Positions 1-10,110 of a DNA stretch of 64,000 nucleotides are shown here, in pieces. The notes under the pieces are model-generated. The model did not search any database. It was not told the DNA's origin and saw only the letters and a list, made by a program, of their open reading frames with translations. Position 1 is the first letter of the stretch. Each line of letters opens with the position of its first letter. The DNA lies in the NCBI GenBank assembly GCA_964017185.1, contig OZ024871.1, positions 26,698,488 through 26,762,487 of the forward strand, written 5' to 3'. This DNA is from Rugalucina vietnamica. Taxonomy: Eukaryota > Mollusca > Bivalvia > Lucinida > Lucinidae. A program made the position numbers and the translations under genes.

Positions 1-35
1 CGAAAACGAAAAATATTTGTAAACACTTATCCAAA

Positions 36-895
36 GAACCACGGCACCAGCTGCATAGTTCTTCTGATCATGACTTGATTCTATCAACACAGCATTAGAA
101 AGTTTAGTCGTACGAGAGGATAAATCGGAAATGGCTGAAACATGTCGAGAGAATTAAACGGAGCTCCAGGGAAGTATCATAAATCTTCTATTAGGTGACA
201 GACTATCAGCTTCAAATGAGTCACTTTATATGGAATAAAAATAATTGTTAGATCCTTTGGAAGCAGTAAAACATTTAAAGCGAGAAGATGGGCCATATTG
301 TACAATGTCGGGTAATGAACCGTGTTATTTTCGTCAGTGACCCTTTACAAAACTGGCAGCGAAAGCCAGACATTTTTGCTGCAATTTCAAAAATTTACAT
401 CGGTGTAGTCTAAATCAAAGACTTGTATTCCAAAAGGGGCCAAATAATCAAAATATTGTTAAGAAGATGATTCTTAACGTATAATATATTTGAAACACTC
501 CAAATATATTCACTGATCCCAAAGGATCAAAAGAAAAATATAATCTGCAATGGATGATGTACGGGAAACGTGTTTTCAGAGCATCCGACTTGTCCGATAA
601 ACACTTAGGACGAAAGAAATTATTAGAAGTGCTTGAATCCCAGTGTTTGTCGGATCTGGAAATTCCAAATTCACGTGTTCTCATGCAGTGGCTCATTTTA
701 GCTGATCGCTTGTCTCCTAAACGGAGATTTATTATACTTCCCTAGAGCTTCGTTCAATTCTCTCGACATGTTTAAGCCAATTCCGATTTATCTTTTCATG
801 CGATTAAACTTTCTAATGCTGTGTTGGTAGAATCAATTCATACTTCAGAAGAATTGTGCAGCTGGTGCTGCTGTAGTCTTACATATTAAGTTGAC
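36..895. repeat. Inverted pair of a dispersed ~170-200-bp repeat (R1) around a dispersed R2 fragment
   Basis: A repeat containing 'ctcgacatgtttaagcc' lies in minus orientation at about 36-205 and in plus orientation at about 694-895, so the pair could fold into a hairpin with a spacer of about 490 bp. The spacer (about 230-560) resembles a second dispersed repeat, R2, marked by 'gatgggccat' and 'cagtgaccctttaca', also seen at 7.19-7.69 and 43.89-44.13 kb. R1 recurs near 4,010, 5,698, 6,420, 8,940, 38,370, 41,042 and 47,337, usually as the start of a longer module. No coding potential is evident. The two short ORFs here lie on opposite strands of the same repeat. Confidence 0.65.
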
Positions 896-902
896 ATACA
901 TA

Positions 903-1695
903 CGAAGGGTGTTCAAAAAGTTCGCGGAAAAGTGCCGTCATGTCCTTATTTTGTAATTAGCTGAATTAAACTCGTACAGTTATATAGACAAACATAATTT
1001 GTACATATACAGCAAATTTTGCTGCTCGGGCATGAATACAATCTTAAGAGTGGTAGCTAGGGAAACCATACATCACGATTATCGGCACACTTTTGATCAT
1101 TTTTTTTTCAAAAAGTCGATGTATAATAATGATATTGCATTTAATAGTTTACCGTGTTATTTTCAACAAACTTTGAATGAGTGAAGTTCGATATGTTGGC
1201 GGTAAGCACATGACGTTATGTAAGTGTGTGACGTCGTTTAAGCGTAATGCAGCCATATTGCTTAGTGAGCATGACAAAAATGCGCGGGAAACAACGGTCT
1301 TCAATAAATTATGTGTTTGGAACGGATATTAATAGAAAGAAACACTGCTAAGATCAAGGAACGCATATGGCGACATGGAAATTAAGAAAACGGCAATCTA
1401 CAATTAGTATGCGTGATTTCTAGATGGCCAGAAAAGCGTCCATGTCGACACAAGCATGTAACGTCAAATAACGTCATTATGTCGAAACTGATCTTCGTGA
1501 TAGAAAAGAGCAGAATTCATGAAAGACACAATATATCGAGCTGTAGTTTCAGAACAGTTCACCACATTTTACACACAGAATTGACAATTTGATACCGTAT
1601 GCCAGATGGGCTCCAAAAATGCTTAAGATCTAGCAAACAGCGGGAAGGATGCGTCTAGCATGACGTTGCTACGACGTTTGGCCGGTTTTACTGTT
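903..1695 (+). mobile_element. Degraded mariner-type DNA transposon
   Basis: A left terminal sequence 'cgaagggtgttcaaaaagtt' follows a TA dinucleotide at 901-902, as expected for a mariner end. Further in, several frames give broken transposase pieces: an N-terminal 'AYGDMEIKKTAIY' block near 1,355-1,410, then 'GQKSVHVD' near 1,430. An 'ISSCSFRTVHHILHTELT' block near 1,535-1,590 matches the mariner helix-turn-helix pattern ISxxSVxxIL. 'YARWAPKML' near 1,598-1,625 matches the mariner 'xRWVPKML' motif. The reading frame has many stops and shifts, so it is dead. No right terminal repeat was found. The 3' end appears lost where PLE-derived sequence begins, at about 1.8 kb. Confidence 0.75.
1280..1690 (+). 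pseudogene. Mariner transposase remnant
   Basis: This is the recognisable coding part of the decayed mariner. Conserved mariner blocks appear in order: the N-terminal DNA-binding region, the second helix-turn-helix, and the start of the catalytic domain at the RWAPKML motif. In-frame stops fall inside every block. The DDD catalytic part downstream is absent, so the copy cannot make an active protein. The assignment is by motif order from memory of the family, not by alignment. Confidence 0.65.
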
Positions 1696-1799
1696 GTAAC
1701 CCTAGATACGCACGTGATTTAATCCTCAATTTTCAACCGATTTTATTCAAATTTTGTGCATATGTTAACAATATGTTAATTTGCAACATGCACAGAGAG

Positions 1800-2477
1800 C
1801 GTCAAGTGAATTAGGTACCTGTAAAACCGGTTTAAGCCCCCCAGTTATTTTATAACTGACCGTACCAAGGCGGTACTGCTGTTCTGGTTCACACTTATCA
1901 AAGTTATTCCAATTACGAGTTTCATGTTGCATGGCTTTGTGACCACCCGAATATAATGGCTGTTCACTTAGCCCTCTGCATTTACTTGTTCTGTCCAAGC
2001 TAGCACTGTGACCACCTAATACCTTCAATAGCTGCTCACTCTGCTTTCCGTTATTCATGTTAAACGTTGGTATCTATGTTTAGTATTTTCTTAATATGAT
2101 TTCTTATTTCTTGTTTATCACTGAACCACTACAGAAGCTGAGGGTGAGGTTAGGTACCTGTAAAACCGGTTTAAGCCCGCCAGTAACTTTGTGTTACTGA
2201 TCGTTCCAAGTCGATACTTCTGTAGTGGTTCTTTTTGTTTTAAGTCTTGGTGTTTAAAATTTTTTGTGCTGTTGGCGCCTTATGTATGTTTTCATATTTT
2301 TAGTTAAGTTAAGGTAACTGAGTGGCCACCTATTGGGAAAATAGCTGCTCATTCGGCTTACGATATGTTTCATGGTATAAGTACCTGATTGTTAGTTTGG
2401 TTTTTTCCCACCTCGGTTTTTGGAGTGGGAATCTTTTTCTGATTGCGCCTTTTCCTGATCTTTGCCTACTTGTACCT
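1800..2477 (+). mobile_element. Two truncated 3' ends of the Penelope-like element
   Basis: Two partial copies of the 3' noncoding end of the element at 22.3 kb lie in tandem. The first, about 1,810-1,895, carries only 'ggtacctgtaaaaccggttt' and a diverged continuation. The second, about 2,110-2,477, runs from 'gaaccactacagaagctgag' to the shared 3' terminus 'gatctttgcctacttgta'. Both are in plus orientation and have no coding sequence. A shared 3' end with variable 5' truncation is the usual signature of target-primed retrotransposition. Confidence 0.75.
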
Positions 2478-2579
2478 ACCCATAAAAACGATACCATTTT
2501 CCGGGGAAAAACGAGTCATATTACCAAGAAATAGCAATAAATTAAATTTTTTGTCTTTTTAATTGTTTTCTTTCAAGCC

Positions 2580-3335
2580 ATCTGTCTGCTTTTTTCGTAC
2601 GTATCAAAATTATTTCATATAGATCTTGTTTATGATAATTACTGAAGTTCATAACCCTCATAAGGTTACGTATTCTAAAATTATGATGAGTGTTTTGCAG
2701 TGGCCTTTAATGATCATTCTCATTTCACCACCTGATGCAACGTTATTATACATTCCATGAACATGTTACAAAAACACAGCATGAAAAGGTACCCATACTG
2801 TACATGCGGCTTCAATGCAATATATATTAATTTTGAGCAAAAATATGCTTCCAAGTTTTTCAGACTACCAACTCATTTTCAGATATTGAATCAACGTCTT
2901 CAACCGTGTAACTATCTTTTAAAATTATGTTGATTAATTGGTATTGCAAGATTTAAATTAAACGCTTTACTTACTTGAAAGCCTTGTTATTTCTTATATA
3001 CTACACCCCGCCATTCTTACATAGCACTGCATCGATGTCTTGTCTCTGATCTTGCTTCCTTATTAAGTTTGCAAATTACGATTGAGTTAGTCAAATGTAC
3101 TTCTATATATAAAGACTTGGTTGATGTTGAATTTGGTGCTAAAGCGTATAACAAAGCTCTCCAAATCAGCCATATTGGATTGACATACATGATTTCACGT
3201 GTCCCTGAGTAATACGAGTCAATATATTGGCAATTAAGGCTTTTAAACTAGCTAATCATGTATATGAAACCCATTTAGATAGAGTTCTTAATCATTAGCG
3301 GTACCAATTCTGTTTTCGATGTCTTTAAGAAAAAA
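2580..3335 (+). repeat. Dispersed ~2-kb module, partial copy a
   Basis: This stretch shares in order the markers found in every module copy: 'tttcaccacctgat', 'attattttcagacattgactgaat' or its variants, 'gatatactacacc..gccattcttacata', 'aatgtactctat', and 'cattagcggt'. The copy is broken by a PLE fragment at 3,336. No gene is visible. The longest frames are short and are interrupted in sister copies. Confidence 0.6.
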
Positions 3336-3722
3336 GGTACAAGTAGGCAAAGATCAGGAAAAGGCGCAATCCAAAAACCGAGGTGGGGAGAAAACCAAAC
3401 TAACAATCAGGTACGTATACCATCAAACATATCGTAAGCCGAATGAGCAGCTATTTTCCCAATAGGTGGCCACTCAGAAACCTTAACTTAACTAAAAATA
3501 TGAAAATATACATAAGGCGCCAACAGCACAAAAATTTAAACACCAAGACATAAAACAAAAAGAACCACCACAGAAGTATCGCCTTGGAACGGTCAGTAAC
3601 ACAAAGTTACTAGTGGGCTTAAACCGGTTTTACATGGCCATAACCTCACCCTCAGCTTCTTCAGTGGTTCATAACATTTAGTTAGTTCTTCGGTCCTCGT
3701 AGTGAATCTCTAACTAGTCAAT
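3336..3722 (-). mobile_element. 5'-truncated Penelope-like element, 3' end only
   Basis: On the minus strand this matches the noncoding 3' end of the PLE, with its terminus at 'gtacaagtaggcaaagatc' and running to 'agttagttcttcggtcctcg'. About 19 bp near the terminus ('agaaaaagattcccactcc' in sister copies) are missing. It interrupts a module whose sequence resumes at about 3,723. Confidence 0.8.
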
Positions 3723-6164
3723 ATAATGTCTGAAAAATCAGCCAACCAAGCATAACTCTGAAGATAGTGTTAGGGCACTATGTTATTTATTTTTTTAATT
3801 GTTTGTTTATGTGTATGTTTATTGAGAAATTTCAGTCAACATGAATAAATGTTCAATTTCTGCATTGGCTGCACCTTCATGTATCTATCAGTCAATAGAG
3901 TAAACGCTATAGGAGAAAACTTGAATTTCTCATCTCAACTTCGGACAGAATTTCATTGTGCGTCACCCATTCCGTACCACGCGTTTCTCAGCTGTGCTGA
4001 AGCTCTGTTGAAGCTCTGTTTAATGCCCTCGACATGTTTCAGCCATTTCCGATTTATCCGTTCTGCGATTTAACTCTCTAATGCCGTGTTTATAAGATCA
4101 AGTCATGATTCAGAACAAGATGTGCAGCTGATGCTGATGCTATTATACTATTTGACAAAGTTGACATACATAGCTCATTCTGTCAAATGACACTTTTCTT
4201 CTGAACGCAATAAAACTTGGACCTTGCGTTTAGCTTGTTGCCAGTAGCAGATAGGCGCTTTCTTATCAACCAAAAGTTTCCATATTGACATACAATTCAC
4301 AATAAATTAACGGTGTTAGCTTGGAATAACTTCTTTTCGGAATGAAAGACAAAAGTTCAATGCAGTCATCATGTCCTTTGGTGGAGTCAGCTGTTGACAC
4401 GCCGTTGTCATTTAAAAAGAAACTACAAACCTTATAAGCGATTCAACTTCTCACACAAAACGAGTTTTATTACCAATAAAGGACAATAACTTAAGATTTT
4501 TAACCATTTCATTACTGCTTTAAGCGTTGCTTTTCTTACGTATCAACTTATTTTTTTCATATCTTGTTAATACGCATATTTCATATCGTGTTTATATGCA
4601 TATATTGTACGTACTACGCTCAATAATCAACGTTAAAATTGATACGCGTATATAATGTGACGCGCGTTCAAGTATTCAGTGGCATTCACTGTTTATTATC
4701 ATTTCACCATCTGATACTTAGTCATTATACAATCCATGGGAAGTTTTAAAAGCACAAGACGTACCTACTTGTAAATGAGAATGATTCAGTTTAAAAAATT
4801 TAAAGCTGTTCTTGCACCATTAAAGTATTCAGTCTTTGTTGGCGTATTGTGTTTTCGGGGTGAATTGTGGTTTCGTTGCAATTTATTTTTATTCTGAACT
4901 TAACAATAATATATTCTGCAATGACTTTCAGGCAGCCACATAATTTTCTGACAGTGACTGAATCTTTATCTGCATCTTATAATATCTAAAAGGTTACTAA
5001 CTGGTATTGCTAGATCTAAATAGAATGCGTTAATAACTTGAAAGCCTCATTATTTCTGATATACTACACCACGCCATTCTTACATAACACGGTATCAATG
5101 TGTTGTCTCTAAATTCTCTTCCTTATTTAGTCTGCAAATTACAATCTAGTCAGCTAAATGTACTCTATGAAGACCTGGATAATTTGAAGTTGGTGCTTAA
5201 GCATATGGCAATGCTCTCCAAACAGCAATATTGGATTGACATGCAGGACAGACACATGTCCCATAGTTCATTTGTAACCCAAGCCAATAGGTTGTCAATT
5301 AAAGAATACGTTAAATATGTATACGAAACTCGTTTCGACCGAGTTCTTAATCATTAGCGGTTCATATTCCGTTTTCTTCTAGAAGATACTATGTCGTTGA
5401 GAGGTGATGTATAGTCTGAAAAAAATCGGACATCTAAGCATAACTCTCAAGTAAGTGCCATGGGTCCATATTTTATATTTTGTTGTTCGTTTCAGTAATG
5501 TTTCGATTTCATGTATGTGTTACGTTTAGGTAATTGGTTAAATGTCCGTTTGACCTCTTTGTTTCAGTTCTTCTAGATTGGTATTATGGTTGTTTCACGC
5601 TCGGTGCTTTTAGTGGACTTTGGCTCTTTTTCGACCCTTCCTGATTTATGCTTACCTCCTGTTCGGAGTTCCGAAACACATGAAGCGGCTTACTTTTAGC
5701 TGATCGCCTGTCTCCTAAACCGAGATTTACGATGCTTCCCTGGAGCTTCGTTTAATTCCCTCGACATGTTTAAGCCATTTCTGATTTATCCTTTCATGCG
5801 ATTAAACTTTCTAATGCTGTTTTGATAGAATCAAGTCAGGTTTAAGACGAACTGTGCAGCTGATGCTGCTGTAGTCTTACATATAAAGTTGACATACATG
5901 TTTCAAATTGGGCTCTCCAAATCAGCAATATTGGATTGACTGACATGATAGTCACGTGTCCCTAAGTAATATGAGTCAATAGATTGGCAATTAAGGCTTT
6001 TAAACTAGCTTTTAAACTAGCTAATTATGTATATGAAACCCATTTAGATCATAAGCGGTACCAATTCTGTTTTCTTTTAGAAGAAACGATGTCTTTGAGA
6101 GTCGATATAATGTCTGCAAAATCAGCCAACTAAGCATAACTCTGAAGATAGTGCTGTAGCACTA

Positions 6165-6165
6165 T

Positions 6166-6239
<74 letters not shown>
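6165..6239. repeat. Poly-T / (GT)n microsatellite
   Basis: About 33 T followed by about 20 GT dinucleotides. The matching place in the earlier copy (about 3,785-3,820) has only short T-rich 'tgtttgtttatgtgtatg', so the tract expanded after the duplication. Confidence 0.95.
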
Positions 6240-6241
<2 letters not shown>

Positions 6242-6999
6242 ATTGCGAAATTTCAGTCAACGTGAATAAATTTCTGCATTGACTGCACCTTCATGTATCT
6301 ATCAGTCAATAAAGAAAACGCTATAGGAGAAAACTTAAATTTCTCATCTCAACTTCGGACAGAATTTCATTGTGCGTCATCCGTTCTGTACCACGCGTTT
6401 CTCAGCTGTACTGGAGCTCTGTTTAATGCCCTCGACATGTTTCAGCCATTTCCGAGTTATCCTTTCTGTGATTTAACTTTCCAATGCCGTGTTTATAAGA
6501 TCAAGTCATGATTCAGAACAAGATGTGCAGCTGATGCTGTTATAGTATTCGACAAAGTTGACATACATAGCTCATTCTGTCAAATAACATATTTCTTCTG
6601 AACGCAATAAAACTTGGACCTTGCGTTTAGCTTGTTGCCAGTAGCAGATAGGCGCTTTCTTATCAACCAAAAGTTTCCATATTGACATACAATTCACAAT
6701 AAAATAACGGTGTTAGCTTGGAATAACTTCTTTTCGGAATGGGAGACAAAAGTTCAATGCAGTGCTTATGTCCTTTGGTGGTGTCAGCTGTTGACAAGTT
6801 GTTGTCATTTAAAAAGAAACTATAAACCAGCGTTTTTTCTTATAAGCGATTCAATTTCCCAGACAAAACGAGTTTTATTACTAATAAATGACAATAACCT
6901 TTTTTAACCATTTAATGACTGCTTTGAGTTTTGTTTTTCTTACGAACCAACTTGTTATTTCATATCGTGCTTATACGCATATTTCATATCGTGTTTATA

Positions 7000-7075
7000 C
7001 GCATATATTGTACGTACTACGTTCCATAATCAACGTTCAATTTCAACGTTATGGAGCGTAGTACGTACATATGCG
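7000..7075. repeat. Imperfect hairpin around TACGTACTACG / CGTAGTACGTA
   Basis: Left arm at about 7,000-7,037 and right arm at 7,045-7,075 are inverted copies separated by about 7 bp. The right arm is absent from the sister copy at about 4,590-4,640, so it is a local inverted duplication formed after the tandem duplication. No function is assigned. Confidence 0.75.
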
Positions 7076-7184
7076 TATATACGCGTATATAATATGACGC
7101 GCGTTCAAGTTTGCAGTGGCATTGAGTGCTTATTATCATTTCACCATCTGATACTAATTAATTATACAATCCATGGAAATAAAG

Positions 7185-7690
7185 ATAAAACTGAGATCCT
7201 TTAAGAGCAGCGAGCATATTAACGTGAAGAGGGATGGGCCATACCACGGGCCGTTCAGTGACCCTTTACATTTAGCAACATGGAGTCAAAAAGAATTACA
7301 GTACATTTGAAACTTTCAATATGGTAGTCAATGCAAAGACTTGAATTATTCAAATGGGGCTAAATATATTAAATGTTGGTTAGAAAATGAATCTAAACCG
7401 ATAATAAATTTCTGATTTCTCAGAATACCCTTGCTGATCTCAAAGGACCAAAAGGAAAATATAATCTGCACTATGGATGATGTACGGGGAGACCTTTAAG
7501 GGCCGCCACACGGCACAACACCAGCTGCAGTAATAGCAAATTAAAATAAAACTGAGATCCTTTAAGAGCAGCGAGCATATTAACGAGAAAAGGGATGGGC
7601 AATGCCGCGGTTTCGGCTATTCAAGCCTCATCAGTGACCCTTTACATTTGGCAACATGGAGCCAAAGAGAATTCAGTACATTTGTGATGT
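7185..7690 (+). repeat. Two copies of dispersed repeat R2
   Basis: 'ataaaactgagatcctttaa' starts near 7,185 and again near 7,545, each followed by 'gggatgggc..tgcc' and 'cagtgaccctttacattt'. Related copies are at about 240-480 and 43,890-44,130. The family is short and noncoding and may be SINE-like. I could not place it. Confidence 0.6.
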
Positions 7691-8639
7691 CCAAGATTTA
7701 AAAGCACAGCCAGTACCTACTTGTAAATGAGAATGATTCATTTTAAAAATAAGCTGCTCTAGTATTCAGTGTTTGTTGGTTTTATTGTGTTTTCAGGGTG
7801 AATTGTGTGTTTGTTGCAACTTATTCTTATTCTGAACTAAAAATAATATATTCTTTCATGTCTTTCGGACAGTCACATAATTTTCAGACAGTGACTGAAT
7901 CTTTAACTGTATCTTATGATGTCTAATGGGATACTTACTGGAAATGCTAGATTTTTTACAATGCGTTAATTACTTGAAAACCTCATTATCCCTGATATAC
8001 TACACCACGCCATTCTTACATAACACGGTATCAATGTGTTGTCTCTAAATTCTCTTCCTTATTAAATCTGCAAATTACAATCTAGTCAGTCAAATGTACT
8101 CTATAAAAACTTGGCTAATTCGAAGTTGGTGCTAAGGCATGCTCTCCAAATCAGCAATATTGGATTGACAGACATGATAGACACGTGTCCAAAAGTACAT
8201 TTGTAACCCAAGCCAATAGGTTGCCAATTAAATATGTATACGAAACTCATTTCGATAAAGTTCCTAATCATTAGCGGTTCCAATTCGGTCTTCTTCTAGA
8301 AGAAACTATGTCGTTGAGAGGTGATATATTATTGTCTGAAAAATCGGTCATCTAAGCATAACTCTCAAGTTAGTGCCATGGGTCCATATTTTATATTTTG
8401 TTGTTCGTTTCAGTAATGTTTCTATGTCATGTATGTGTTACGTTTTGGTAATTGGTTAAATGACCACTCAACAAGTCAGATGACCGATCGGCCTCTTTGT
8501 TTCAGCTCTACTAGGTTGTCAGTGTGGTGTTTTCACGCCTTGGCGTTTATAGTGGACTTTCATTACAAAAACTTGCCCATGCAATATACGCTACAGAGAT
8601 GCTTTTCAGCTATAAAAATTATAAATTTCAGCAGAAAAA

Positions 8640-8790
8640 AAAATGATATTTTTTTATATTTTTGCTCAAAACATAGATCGTGGTTACACGTTTGAACCGC
8701 CTCGGCGAGGCGGTTCTAACTCGGCGAGGCGGTTCTAACGAGTACCCACAATCTATGTTCTGGACTAGAAATAAGAAAAAATATGTATAT
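8640..8790. repeat. Nested hairpin repeat with GAACCGCC...GGCGGTTC core
   Basis: The core around 8,693-8,716 is a perfect inverted repeat (GAACCGCC, 7-bp loop, GGCGGTTC), with half of it repeated again to 8,740. Outside it, 'aaaacatagatcgtgg' and 'ccacaatctatgtt' extend the pairing. This resembles a small foldback or MITE-like insert. No terminal duplication was confirmed. Confidence 0.6.
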
Positions 8791-8869
8791 CTTTGCAAAC
8801 CCTAGTGTTTCTATATAAAAGTTGGGTTCAGGGGTTATACATGTCACAGACATGTTTTTCTGATGGGCT

Positions 8870-9893
8870 CATTTTTCACCCCTTCCTGGTTTATGCTTAC
8901 CTCCTGTTTCGGAGTTCCTAAACACGTGAAGCGGCTTACTTTTAGTTGATCGCCTGTCTCCTAAACCGAGATTTATGATACATCCCTGGAGCTTCGTATA
9001 ATTCCCTCGACATGTTTAAGCCATTTCCGATTTATCCTTTCATGCGATTAAACTTTCTAATGCTGTTTTGATATCAACTGTTGACAAGTCTTTGGCATTT
9101 AAAATGAAACCATAAGCCAATGTTTCCGTGTAAGCGATTCAATTTTCCTGGCAAATCGAGTTTTATCACTAATTTAGAACGAACAGTAAGTTATTTGTCT
9201 TTTTGTTTCTTTAAAATCATTTGACTGCTTCATGCTTTATTTTTCTTAAATTTCATATTGTGTTTATATTCTAAAGTTTATAATCAGTCTTTATAATGTT
9301 ATTATGAAACGCAGTGCATACATATACATTGTAATAGGTACGTTCAATACTAACTATTCTGAATTAACCATCTGATACTTTGTAATATAATCCTGCCTAT
9401 AAGTGAGAATGATTCAGTTCAAAGGAATTATACCTGCTCTGGCCCCATTTAATATTTCAGTCTTTGTTGGCGAATTGTAGTTTCGGGGCGAATCGTTGCA
9501 ATTTATATGTATACTGAACACAAATATGTTCTTCCATGATTTTCAGACAACCACATTATTTTCAGACATTGACTGAAATCCTCATCGTCAGCTGATGAGA
9601 TACTAACTAGAAATGCAAGATTTTAAACTTACGTTGATTGCTTAAATGCAATTATTATATCCCCCGTCATTCTAACATAATACTGTATCGGTGTGTTGTC
9701 TCTGTAATTTTCAATCAGTTCCGTTAAATGTACTCTTAGAAGACTTGTCATAGGTTAAAGCTGGTTCATGGTGGTAATGCGTATATATCAATCTTCCCCA
9801 AATCAGCAACAGTTGATATCACTCAAGCTTTTAGAAAAAAAACATTGACTTTTATCTTTCTATCTGAAAGGATTTTATTCCAACTTAGCGCTT
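8870..9893 (+). repeat. Dispersed module, partial copy f
   Basis: The order of module markers is R1 at about 8,940-9,070, then 'gtcatttaaaatgaaacc', 'tttgttggcgaattgtagtttcg', 'ttcagacattgactgaaat', and 'aatgtactctta'. It ends at 'agcgctt', directly against the left tip of the large inverted-repeat element. No gene is seen. Confidence 0.6.
9888..9893. repeat. 6-bp direct repeat GCGCTT, left (candidate target-site duplication)
   Basis: GCGCTT lies immediately outside the last mirrored base (9,894) of the left arm. The same six bases follow the last mirrored base (37,388) on the right, at 37,389-37,394. Confidence 0.7.
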
Positions 9894-10110
9894 TGTAGCA
9901 ACGATAAGTGTCCATCAACGACTTCTGTTCACCATGAACAAAAGTCGTTGCGGCAGCAACGACTTCTGTCCACTAGACAGTAATCGTTGATTTTTCAACC
10001 GTTTCTGTCCATTGTAGACAGAAGTCGTTGCTGTGGTAGATATGATCTGCAGTGTCAACGATAACTGTCCATTTCTGAAAAATCCAGAAACTTGAGTAAG
10101 ATGCAGTGAT
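9894..10110. repeat. Hairpin-rich left tip of the giant element
   Basis: The motif CAACGACTTCTGT and its complement ACAGAAGTCGTTG recur several times in both orientations, for example CAACGACTTCTGTTC / GAACAAAAGTCGTTG around a short loop near 9,917-9,952. The mirrored tip is 37,172-37,388. The same motif pair defines each 210-bp unit in the core. Confidence 0.8.

Larger units (their letters stand above)
3723..8560 (+). repeat. Tandem duplication (~2.4 kb) of dispersed modules b-e
   Basis: The sequence at about 3,730-5,480 recurs at about 6,090-8,400. For example 'ctgaacgcaataaaacttgg' is at about 4,202 and 6,598, and 'ggtatcaatgtgttgtctc' is at about 5,091 and 8,029. The second copy is longer because it contains R2 repeats at 7.19-7.69 kb. 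A shorter partial module, with its R1 start at about 5,698, lies between them. An 85-codon ORF at 5,100-5,357 is open in this copy, but its counterparts at 3.1, 8.1, 39.5 and 49.85 kb carry stops and frameshifts, so it is not called a gene. Confidence 0.65.

Noticed and set aside
1765..2058. A 97-codon minus-strand ORF
   Set aside because: It overlaps PLE-derived noncoding sequence, lacks any recognisable motif, and has no counterpart in other copies.
5100..5357. An 85-codon ORF in module b as a gene
   Set aside because: The matching places at about 3.1, 8.1, 39.5 and 49.85 kb have stops or shifts, and no family is recognised.
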